Source: Mycobacteriaceae bacterium
Lineage (GTDB): Bacteria; Actinomycetota; Actinomycetes; Mycobacteriales; Mycobacteriaceae
Length of the DNA: 64,000 nt
NCBI GenBank assembly: GCA_028726465.1
Contig: JAQYQB010000004.1
Span: forward strand, 62,001-126,000
Reading direction: 5' to 3'
Of the stretch, positions 19,001 to 25,828 are shown in pieces. The notes under the pieces are model-generated. The model did no database searches and was not told where the DNA came from. It saw only the letters and a list, made by a program, of their open reading frames with translations. Position 1 is the first letter of the stretch; each line of letters begins with the position of its first letter. The position numbers and the translations under genes are program-made.

Positions 19001-19358
19001 CCAGGAGTTCCACCAGTTGGGTCTGCCGTTCCACTACGGCGATTCCAACAACGCGGTGGTGGCCGGCGACGGCCCGAACGACCTGCTGGGGCTTACGCTG
19101 GAGCCGAACGTGTTCATCCAGAACTCGAAGATCGGCGCCTGCGATATCCAGCCGGGCCGCCGCCCGCGCGGCCAGGCCAAGTTGGAGCTGCTGCACGAAT
19201 ACCAGCGCCGGGCCAACCTGGACCTGGATTCGGGCAACCAGTTGGTCGACGTGCTCGATGAGTTCACCATCGAGTCCAAAAATGCCGACGAGGACGGCGG
19301 CACCGGCACGGACCGGACCGCCGGCAACGTGGCGGACGACGAAGGAAAGGAGTTCTAG
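16080..19358 (+). CDS. fdhA: Formate dehydrogenase alpha subunit, selenocysteine-containing
   Basis: The gene encodes 1092 residues if the in-frame TGA at 16644-16646 is read as selenocysteine (position 189). The site VENQARI-Sec-HSATVPSLG matches the catalytic selenocysteine region of E. coli FdnG (recalled). The enzyme oxidises formate to CO2 at a Mo/W-bis-MGD centre. An N-terminal [4Fe-4S] motif is present with C50, C53, C57 and C85. A second block (IEGSNMAECHPVGFQWVVEA) and a C-terminal molybdopterin dinucleotide domain follow. No Tat twin-arginine signal is visible at the N-terminus, unlike FdnG. It is followed directly by fdhB. A naive annotation splits it into 16080-16646 and a piece from about 16668. 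Confidence 0.95.
16644..16675 (+). promoter_or_regulatory. Selenocysteine TGA codon and bacterial SECIS-like hairpin
   Basis: TGA at 16644-16646 is followed, after 12 bases, by a perfect 7-bp stem, GTTCCCA (16659-16665) and TGGGAAC (16669-16675), with a three-base loop GTT. In bacteria the SECIS hairpin sits just after the UGA, inside the coding region, and presents a guanine in its loop to the SelB C-terminal domain. Spacing and loop G fit. The hairpin was paired by eye. Confidence 0.85.
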
Positions 19359-20432
19359 GTGACTGACGTTTTGGGCGCTAATTCCAACGCGCTGACCGAG
19401 CACTCCCACGGGTATGACTCATACACGCGCATGGCGTTTTTCACCGATACCTCCGTGTGCATCGGCTGCAAGGCCTGCGAGGTCGCCTGCAAGGAGTGGA
19501 ACCGTAACCCCGTCGAGGGCTACGAGCTCACCGGCAACTCCTACGACAACACCGGCGCGCTGGGGGCGAATACCTGGCGCCACGTGGCGTTCGTGGAGCA
19601 GGGCGACGACCGCATCCAGGAGGCCCGCGAGGAGGGGCGGAAGCTCATCTCGCTGGGCATGCCGACCATCGGCGGCGCGGAGCCAGAGATTGACACCACC
19701 CCGCCGGATACTTCGGATTTCCGCTGGCTGATGTCCTCGGACGTGTGCAAGCACTGCACCCACGCCGGCTGCCTGGACGTGTGCCCGACGGGCGCGCTCT
19801 TCCGCACCGAGTTCGGCACCGTGGTCGTCCAAGACGACGTCTGCAACGGCTGCGGTACCTGCGTGGCAGGCTGCCCGTTCGGCGTGATTGAGCGCCGCGA
19901 CGACGGCGGCGTGACCCTGAAGACGGACAAGACCGCCACCGTCGATCACCAGGACAACCCCCACGCGGGCGTCAACGTCTTGGCCAAGCTCAAGCAGCTT
20001 AAACCGCAGGGCGACGACCACACCGCGGGCCAGCCCATGCCGGTGAAAAACCTGGGCGTGGCCCAGAAGTGCACCATGTGCTACGACCGGCTAAAGATGG
20101 GGCAGGAGCCGGCGTGCGCGAAGACCTGCCCGACCAATTCCATCCAGTTCGGCACCTACGACGACATGCTCGCCGCCGCCCAGGAGCGCGTGCGCGAGCT
20201 GCACGCGCAGGGCCTGCACGAGGCGCGCCTCTACGGGGCGAACTCGGAGGACGGCGTCGGCGGCACCGGCTCGCTGTTCCTGCTGCTGGATTCGCCGGAG
20301 GTCTACGGCCTGCCGCCGGATCCGCGCGTGCCTACTGCGGATCTGCCGCAGATGTACAAGACAGCAGCTAAGGCCATCGGCGCGATGGCGCTGGCGGTCG
20401 CGGGATCCTTCGTGTTGGGAGGCAAGAAGTGA
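19359..20432 (+). CDS. fdhB: Formate dehydrogenase iron-sulfur subunit
   Basis: The 357-residue protein carries electrons from FdhA to the membrane subunit. Four [4Fe-4S] ligand groups are visible: CIGCKACEVACKEWNR; CKHCTHAGCLDVCPTGAL; CNGCGTCVAGCPFGVIERR; and a CTMCYDR group with PACAKTCPTNS. A short hydrophobic stretch near the C-terminus (AIGAMALAVAGSFVLGG) might anchor it but is weak. The start is GTG at 19359, immediately after the fdhA stop. Its end overlaps the fdhC start in GTGA, so the three genes form one operon. Confidence 0.95.
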   Translation: MTDVLGANSNALTEHSHGYDSYTRMAFFTDTSVCIGCKACEVACKEWNRNPVEGYELTGNSYDNTGALGANTWRHVAFVEQGDDRIQEAREEGRKLISLGMPTIGGAEPEIDTTPPDTSDFRWLMSSDVCKHCTHAGCLDVCPTGALFRTEFGTVVVQDDVCNGCGTCVAGCPFGVIERRDDGGVTLKTDKTATVDHQDNPHAGVNVLAKLKQLKPQGDDHTAGQPMPVKNLGVAQKCTMCYDRLKMGQEPACAKTCPTNSIQFGTYDDMLAAAQERVRELHAQGLHEARLYGANSEDGVGGTGSLFLLLDSPEVYGLPPDPRVPTADLPQMYKTAAKAIGAMALAVAGSFVLGGKK

Positions 20433-21547
20433 GCGCATACGACGAATACCGGCCCCCGCAGCCGGAGCGGGCTAACCGCTACAAGAAATTCGACGGCACC
20501 AAGCCGAAGCGCAAGAAGCGCGGCAAGGTAGGCGCCGGTGCGCAGGACGGCTCCAAGGAGCAGCGGATGGCGGAGGACTTCGAGTTCTCCTCCTACTACG
20601 GCAAGCCCGTGGTCAAGGCCCCGCCGTGGGAGTGGCCGATTGGCGTCTACCTGTTCCTAGGCGGCGTCTCCGGCGGTTCGGCGCTGCTGTCGCTGGGCGC
20701 GCAGGCCACCGGCAACCGAGCGCTGCGGCGTTCGACGTCTATCTCCGCCTTCGGCGCAGCCGCGGCCGGCTCGGTCTGCCTGGTGCTCGACCTGGGCCGC
20801 CCGGAGCGGCTGCTCAACATGTTCCGCGTGTTCAAGGTGACCTCGCCGATGAGCATCGGTTCCTGGATCCTGGCTACCTTCGCCACGGCGGCCTCGCTGC
20901 CAGCTCTGTCCGAGCTCGACGATGCCACCGGGCGCCGCGTCCCCCTGCCGAAGTTCGCGCGCAAGGCCGTGCACGGCGCGGCCGGCCCGGCCGGCGTCGT
21001 CGCCGGTGTACTGGGCGGCCCGCTGGCCGGCTACACCGCCGTGCTGCTGGGCAACACCTCGAACCCGACCTGGAACGACACGAAGCGGCACCTGGCCTTC
21101 GTCTTCGTCTCCTCGGCCTCGGCGGCGGCCTCCGGCCTGGCGATGGTGACCACCCCGCAGCAGTTCGCCGGCCCGGCCCGTGCCTTGGGCATGATGGCCG
21201 CGGTCAGCGACTTGGTCGCCACCCGCGTCATGGAAGAAAACATGGAGCCCGAGCCGCGCGAGACCCTGCACAAGGGCACGCCCGGCAAGCTGATGAAGGC
21301 CTCCGAGTACTTCATCGCCGCCGGGGGAGTGGGCACCGCGATTTCCGCGCTAACCAAGTCGCGGTGGGGCGCGGTCGCCTCCGGACTGAGCCTGCTGGCC
21401 GGCTCGGCGTGCACGCGTTTCGGCGTGCTGAATGCGGGTTTGGAGGCGGTCAAGGACCCGATGACGACCATCGGCCCGCAGAAGCGCCGCGCCGCCGCGC
21501 GGCGGGCGGAGCAGGGCTTGGATAGCTCGGTCGTCACCCCAGATTAG
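20429..21547 (+). CDS. fdhC: NrfD/PsrC-like membrane subunit of formate dehydrogenase
   Basis: The 372-residue protein starts with a basic hydrophilic stretch of about 60 residues. The membrane domain follows with WEWPIGVYLFLGGVSGGSAL and LVLDLGRPERLLNMFRVFKV, which are NrfD-family signatures, and further hydrophobic segments up to about residue 350. NrfD-like proteins pass electrons between an iron-sulfur subunit and menaquinone and carry no haem. This replaces the cytochrome b subunit of E. coli Fdh-N. The start is GTG at 20429, overlapping the fdhB stop. Confidence 0.92.
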   Translation: MSAYDEYRPPQPERANRYKKFDGTKPKRKKRGKVGAGAQDGSKEQRMAEDFEFSSYYGKPVVKAPPWEWPIGVYLFLGGVSGGSALLSLGAQATGNRALRRSTSISAFGAAAAGSVCLVLDLGRPERLLNMFRVFKVTSPMSIGSWILATFATAASLPALSELDDATGRRVPLPKFARKAVHGAAGPAGVVAGVLGGPLAGYTAVLLGNTSNPTWNDTKRHLAFVFVSSASAAASGLAMVTTPQQFAGPARALGMMAAVSDLVATRVMEENMEPEPRETLHKGTPGKLMKASEYFIAAGGVGTAISALTKSRWGAVASGLSLLAGSACTRFGVLNAGLEAVKDPMTTIGPQKRRAAARRAEQGLDSSVVTPD

Positions 21548-21676
21548 CGGGGGACAGCGCAGTCTGAGTTTTCGGTTTGTCAGCCCTGTCAAAGGGCGGC
21601 ATAACGTTGGCTCGTGTGCCCAAGGTGGGACAGAACCTTCGGCACGAGCTACAACCGAATGAAAGATTGCATATTC

Positions 21677-22927
21677 GTGACTATTCCCCGCACGAAGTCG
21701 TCCTATGACAAGCGCTCGTACGACGCCTTCTATCGCAGCCGCGTAGGCCTTGCCCCTGGACCCGTGTTCGCCATCCTGGGCGTGCTCAGTGGTCTCTACT
21801 TCCTTCTGACCGGCACTGTTTGGGCAGTGACCGGCGAGTTCACCCGCCTGGGCGGCCACCTGGTCGAGGCCCTGGGCGCAGATATCCAGTCCTGGCAGTA
21901 CTACCAGGAGGTCACCACCATGGAGGGCAACCCCCTCCAGCGCACCGACGGCTGGATCGTCGTCGCCATGCTCATTGGCTCCCTGGTGGCCGCCCTCATC
22001 GCCGGCGATTTCCGCTGGCGCATCCCGCCGCTGAAGCGCCGCTGGGTCCAGGCCCTGTGCGGCGGCATCATCGCCGGCTTCGGCGCCCGCCTGGCGTTTG
22101 GCTGCAACCTCGCCGCCATGTTCACCGGCATCCCGCAGTTCTCCCTGCACGCCTGGCTGTTTACCATCATGACCGCGGTCGGCACGGCCGTGGGCGTCAA
22201 GATCATCAAAATGCCGTGGTGGCGCGGGCCCTCCAAGCCCAAGCCGATCAACACGCCCAAGGTGGGCCTGGCGGACGTGCGCCGGCAGCTGCAGCGCAAG
22301 CGCTGGCTGGGCATCGCCGTGACCATCGTGACGCTTGTCATCGCCGTCGTCTACTTCGCTTCCGGCCAGCCGCTGCTGGGAGTGGCCGTCCTCTTCGGCC
22401 TGGCCTTCGGCGTGCTCATCCAGCGCGGCCAGATCTATTTTACCGCCGCGTTCCGTGACCTGTGGGTGACCAAGAAGACCAAGCTGGCGGACTCGCTGAT
22501 CATCGGTCTGGCCGCCGCCGTCGTCGTGACCTTCGCGGTCCTGCTGCTTACGGATGCCACCCCGCTGACCAAGCCGGCCGGCTGGGGCACCATCCTGGGC
22601 GGCTTCCTCTTCGGCATCGGCATCATCTTCGCCGGCGCCTGCGAGACCGGCATGATGTACCGCGCGATGGAGGGCTAGCTGGTTGCCTGGGTGGCCTTCG
22701 CCGGCAACATCATCGGCGCCACCGTCTTGGCCTACGGCTGGGATCACTGGGGCATTTACGATGCCCTGGTGGCCAACGCCATCAAATTCAACTTCTACGA
22801 ATCCTGGGGCCCGTGGCTGGCGCTCATCGCCTCGCTGGCCGCCCTCGGCCTGTGGTGGCTGGCGCAGGCTCCGCTGCGCACCGACCGCCGCGGCCGCCTC
22901 GACGCCCAGTACGGAAAGGACAACTAG
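21677..22927 (+). pseudogene. yedE: YedE/YeeE-type transporter interrupted by an in-frame TAG
   Basis: The frame codes for a multi-pass membrane protein of the YeeE/YedE sulfur/selenium transport family. GGIIAGFGARLAFGCNLAAM is the first core motif and FAGACETGMMYRAMEG the second. TAG at 22676-22678 stops it, yet the same frame continues without another stop for 82 codons, with LVAWVAFAGNIIGATVLAYG and two more hydrophobic segments, ending at 22927 where the next gene begins. The continuation is family-like, so the gene is whole apart from one codon. I recall glutamine being common at this place in homologs, so CAG to TAG is plausible. The start is probably GTG at 21677. Confidence 0.85.
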
Positions 22928-23250
22928 TGAACGAGCTACCTGATTTCGAGCTGGATCTTTGCGGCGAATCTTGCCCCTACCCGGTTATCCAGACTTTGAG
23001 CGCCCTGCAGGACATGGACCCGGGGCAGAAGCTGCAGATCACCACCGACTGCCCGCAGGCCTTCCGCAACGTGCCTGACGATGCCACCGCCGCCGGCCAC
23101 CGCCTGGTCGGCGAGCCGGAACGCACCGGCGCGCGCATGACCTTCGTCTTCGAGCGCGGTGAGCACGTCACCGGCCCGCGCATGGACAACAAAACCCAGC
23201 AGACCAAGCCGGGTCTGCTGGGCAAGCTGAAAAATAAGCTGGGCCGCTAG
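22927..23250 (+). CDS. TusA/SirA-family protein (YedF-like), selenium-linked
   Basis: The 107-residue protein starts with GTG overlapping the upstream stop by one base. It contains LDLCGESCPYPVIQTLSAL, the CPxP motif of TusA-like sulfur carriers, in a small two-layer fold of about 75 residues. A basic tail (KPGLLGKLKNKLGR) extends beyond the fold. A TusA-like protein next to YedE and selD matches the YedE/YedF pair associated with selenium use; a role in delivering selenium to SelD is an inference. Its stop overlaps that of the convergent selD. Confidence 0.88.
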   Translation: MNELPDFELDLCGESCPYPVIQTLSALQDMDPGQKLQITTDCPQAFRNVPDDATAAGHRLVGEPERTGARMTFVFERGEHVTGPRMDNKTQQTKPGLLGKLKNKLGR

Positions 23251-24233
23251 CGCACGCTAATCAGGGCCTCGCCGGTAGCCGGCACGGTGCGGCCGATGAC
23301 CGGGTAGCCCGGCACCTCACCGATGAGCAGCAGGCCGCCGGAGGTCTGCGCGTCGGCCAGGAAGATGAGGTCTTCCTCGCTGGCCTCGCCGCCGTCCAGG
23401 TGCGGGCGGACCCAGTCCAGGTTGCGGCGGGAGCCGCCGGGGATGAAGCCGTCGGCCAACGCCTCGCGGGCGCCGTCGATGGCGGGCACGGCCGACTGAT
23501 CAATCTCCGCCGCGATGCCGGAGGCCCGGCACATCTTGTACAGGTGGCCCAGCAGGCCGAAGCCGGTGATATCGGTCGCGGCCTTGATCCCGGCCTGGGT
23601 GGCGGCCTGAGCGGCCTCCCGGTTCAGCGTGGTCATGGATTCGACCGCCGACGGGATGGCCTCGCCGGTGGCCTTGTGCTTGTTGTTCAGGATGCCGACG
23701 CCGATGGGCTTGGTCAGGGTGATGGGCAGGCCCGCCTCGGCGGAATCGTTGTGCATGAGCTTGTCCGGGTCCACGATGCCCGTGGCCGAGAGCCCGTAGA
23801 GCGGCTCCGGCGCGGTAATAGAGTGCCCGCCGGTAATCGAAATGCCGGCCTGCTCGGCTACGTCCATGCCGCCGCGCAGCACCTCGCGCAGGATGTCCAG
23901 GCTCAGCACCTCGCGCGGCCACCCCACGAGGTTGATGGCGGTAACGGGCGTGCCGCCCATCGCGTAGACGTCGCTCAGCGCGTTCGCCGCGGCGACCCGG
24001 CCCCAGTCATAGGGGTCGTTGAGCATCGGGGTGAAAAAGTCGGCGGTGGAGATGACGGCCAGCCCGTCCTGGATCTTGACCGCGGCGGCGTCGTCGCCGG
24101 CGTCCAGGCCGACGATGACGTTCGGGTCCGCGTGGCCCACCAGGCCTTCGACGGCGGATTCGAGCTCGCCGGCGGGGATTTTGCAGGCGCAACCGCCGCC
24201 TGCTGCGAATGAGGTCAGCTTGATATCGTCCAT
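23247..24233 (-). CDS. selD: Selenide, water dikinase
   Basis: SelD makes selenophosphate from selenide and ATP, the selenium donor for tRNA-Sec. The 328-residue protein starts at the ATG at 24233 (MDDIKLTSFAAGGGCACK), with active-site C15/C17 and K18 in the glycine-rich loop; it is a Cys form. AIR-synthase-like domains follow, with GLDAGDDAAAVKI, NALSDVYAMGGTPVTAINLV and SGGLLLIGEVPG. It faces the tusA-like gene tail to tail, with 4 bases shared (CTAG). A longer frame upstream adds seven residues without support. Confidence 0.95.
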   Translation of the reverse strand: MDDIKLTSFAAGGGCACKIPAGELESAVEGLVGHADPNVIVGLDAGDDAAAVKIQDGLAVISTADFFTPMLNDPYDWGRVAAANALSDVYAMGGTPVTAINLVGWPREVLSLDILREVLRGGMDVAEQAGISITGGHSITAPEPLYGLSATGIVDPDKLMHNDSAEAGLPITLTKPIGVGILNNKHKATGEAIPSAVESMTTLNREAAQAATQAGIKAATDITGFGLLGHLYKMCRASGIAAEIDQSAVPAIDGAREALADGFIPGGSRRNLDWVRPHLDGGEASEEDLIFLADAQTSGGLLLIGEVPGYPVIGRTVPATGEALISVR

Positions 24234-24287
24234 GCCCCCGAGCCTACCCGTCAAAGCGCCCGGGATGGTACGGTTGTCGCCCCTCCC

Positions 24288-24359
24288 ATGAACCCTTCGC
24301 GCTCACCGGGAGCAGGAAAGTGTGCACTTTGCTCGCGCTGGTGACCGCGAAGGGCGCAC
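24288..24359. repeat. 72-bp dyad repeat, flank-exchanged copy
   Basis: This copy begins ATGAACCCTTCGCGCTCACC and ends GGTGACCGCGAAGGGCGCAC. The end hexamers are thus swapped compared with the copies at 13401-13676, while the arm mismatch keeps the same orientation. The centre is itself a near palindrome (AAAGTG TG CACTTT inside GAGC/GCTC). Frames of 18 codons end in TGA on both strands: MNPSRSPGAGKCALCSRW on plus and VRPSRSPARAKCTLSCSR on minus. It lies between divergent selD and the tRNA-Sec gene. Confidence 0.88.
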
Positions 24360-24379
24360 CTAGGCAGGCGGGCGCTGGT

Positions 24380-24406
24380 GTTGGCCGCGGGGGTGCTTGG
24401 TAGAGT
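24380..24406 (+). promoter_or_regulatory. Possible promoter of the tRNA-Sec gene
   Basis: TAGAGT at 24401-24406 lies 7 bases before the first tRNA base and fits a corynebacterial -10 hexamer. A TTGGCC at 24381 could be a -35 region, but the spacing of 14 bases is short. Confidence 0.35.
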
Positions 24407-24413
24407 CTCCGGT

Positions 24414-24508
24414 GGAGGCGTCTGCGTCCTGGTGGGCGCCCCGGTCTTCAAAACCGGTGAGGCCGAGTATCTCGGTCTGGCAGGTTCGATTCCTGTCCGT
24501 CTCCGCCA
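24414..24508 (+). tRNA. selC: tRNA-Sec(TCA)
   Basis: The 95-base gene ends in an encoded GCCA and folds as a selenocysteine tRNA. The acceptor is GGAGGCG with CGTCTCC, the D-stem has six base pairs with a four-base loop (GCGTCC TGGT GGGCGC), and the anticodon arm is CCGGT-CTTCAAA-ACCGG with anticodon TCA. A long variable arm (AGGCCGA-GTATC-TCGGTCT) and a T-loop TTCGATT complete it. The long D-stem and variable arm and the total length are diagnostic. The eighth acceptor pair would be T-C, so a 7+6 rather than 8+5 acceptor/T-stem partition seems better. selA follows after 27 bases. Confidence 0.96.
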
Positions 24509-24535
24509 ATAAGCTTATTTTTATCCAGGAGTGCC

Positions 24536-25828
24536 GTGACTGACCCGCGCCGCAACATCCCGCGCACCGATGAACTGCTGAAACTGCCCGAGGTCGAGCA
24601 GGCCCGGGCGCACGTGGCTGAGCCGGTGATTCGCAGCATCGTCGACGGTGTCCTCAACCAGGCCCGCCGCGGGCAGGTGCCGCCGGAGGACGTGGCGAGC
24701 GAGGTCGCCCGGCGAGTCGGCAGCGCCCAGCCGTATTCGCTGCGGCCGGTCATTAACGCCACGGGCGTTATCGTGCACACGAACCTGGGACGCGCCCCCT
24801 TGCCGCCCGCGGCCGTCGATGCCCTGGTCGCCGCCGCCGGCTACACCGACGTGGAGCTGGATCTCAAGACGGGCTTGCGCTCTAAGCACCGCGGACGCGG
24901 GGCGGTCAATGCGCTGCTTGCGGCGTGCCCGGCGGCTGAGGACGCGCTCATCGTAAACAACGGCGCGGCCGCCCTGCTGCTGGCTACTGCGGCGCTGGCC
25001 CCGCACCAGGAAGTGATTATCTCGCGGGGAGAGCTCATCGAAATCGGCGCGGGCTTCCGCCTACCGGAGCTCATCGAGTCCTCGCACGTGCGCCTGCGCG
25101 AGATCGGGGCGACGAACCGGACCCACCTCCACGACTACGTCGGAGTCATTGGTCCGGAGACCGGCGCCATCTTGAAGGTGCACCCCTCGAACTTCCGGAT
25201 CACCGGCTTTACTAGCGCGGTCTCGGTGGAGCAGCTGCGCCCGGTCGCGCAGGAGCATGGCGTCCGCCTCATCGTGGACTTGGGATCGGGCCTTCTGACC
25301 CCGGACGCGACGCTGCCGGACGAGCCCGACCTGCACGCCCAATTGGCGGCCGGCGCGGACGTGGTCATCGCCTCCGGGGACAAGCTGCTGGGCGGCCCCC
25401 AGGCCGGGATTCTGCTCGGCACTCGGGAGGCCATCGCCTGCATGAAGAAGCACCCGCTGGCCCGGGCGCTGCGGGTGGACAAGCTGCGGCTCAACGCCTT
25501 AGAGGCCGCGCTGAACACGCCGAGCAACGCCGTCGCGGACGCGCTGCACGTCAGCGCCGAGTCGCTGAAAGCCCGCACGGAGGCGATGGCCGCGGAGCTG
25601 GGCGCGCAGGTCGTCGAGCACGCCGGGCGCGTGGGCGGCGGCGGGGCGCCGGAGTACCCGCTGCCCGGCTACGCCATCGCCTTAGACGACAAGGTGGCGG
25701 GGCGCCTGCGCAAGGGCAGCCCGGCGGTGCTCGCGCGCGTCCACGACGGGCGCTGCCTGGTGGATCTGCGCTGCGTGCCGCCCGGAGAAGATCCCACCTT
25801 GCTCGCGGCCCTGAAGGAGGCTATCTAG
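24536..25828 (+). CDS. selA: L-seryl-tRNA(Sec) selenium transferase
   Basis: SelA is a PLP enzyme that turns Ser-tRNA(Sec) into Sec-tRNA(Sec) using selenophosphate. The 430-residue protein has the N-terminal helical domain with LRPVINATGVIVHTNLGRAP and GRGAVNALLAACPAAEDALI. The PLP lysine is in ASGDKLLGGPQAG (K283). The start is GTG at 24536 with CCAGGAG upstream. It lies directly behind the tRNA-Sec gene and its stop abuts the selB start, so selA and selB are one operon. Confidence 0.96.
   Translation: MTDPRRNIPRTDELLKLPEVEQARAHVAEPVIRSIVDGVLNQARRGQVPPEDVASEVARRVGSAQPYSLRPVINATGVIVHTNLGRAPLPPAAVDALVAAAGYTDVELDLKTGLRSKHRGRGAVNALLAACPAAEDALIVNNGAAALLLATAALAPHQEVIISRGELIEIGAGFRLPELIESSHVRLREIGATNRTHLHDYVGVIGPETGAILKVHPSNFRITGFTSAVSVEQLRPVAQEHGVRLIVDLGSGLLTPDATLPDEPDLHAQLAAGADVVIASGDKLLGGPQAGILLGTREAIACMKKHPLARALRVDKLRLNALEAALNTPSNAVADALHVSAESLKARTEAMAAELGAQVVEHAGRVGGGGAPEYPLPGYAIALDDKVAGRLRKGSPAVLARVHDGRCLVDLRCVPPGEDPTLLAALKEAI

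Noticed and set aside
16026..19409. Very long minus-strand open frame (1127 codons) opposite fdhA
   Set aside because: It is a shadow frame caused by high GC at third positions; the sense strand encodes recognisable FdhA motifs and the antisense protein matches nothing.
22676..22678. Pyrrolysine or selenocysteine at the YedE TAG
   Set aside because: Selenocysteine uses TGA; no pyl genes are visible in the window and homologs are not known to use pyrrolysine here.
23247..24233. SelD as a second selenoprotein
   Set aside because: The active-site loop is GGGCACK with ordinary cysteine codons and no in-frame TGA.
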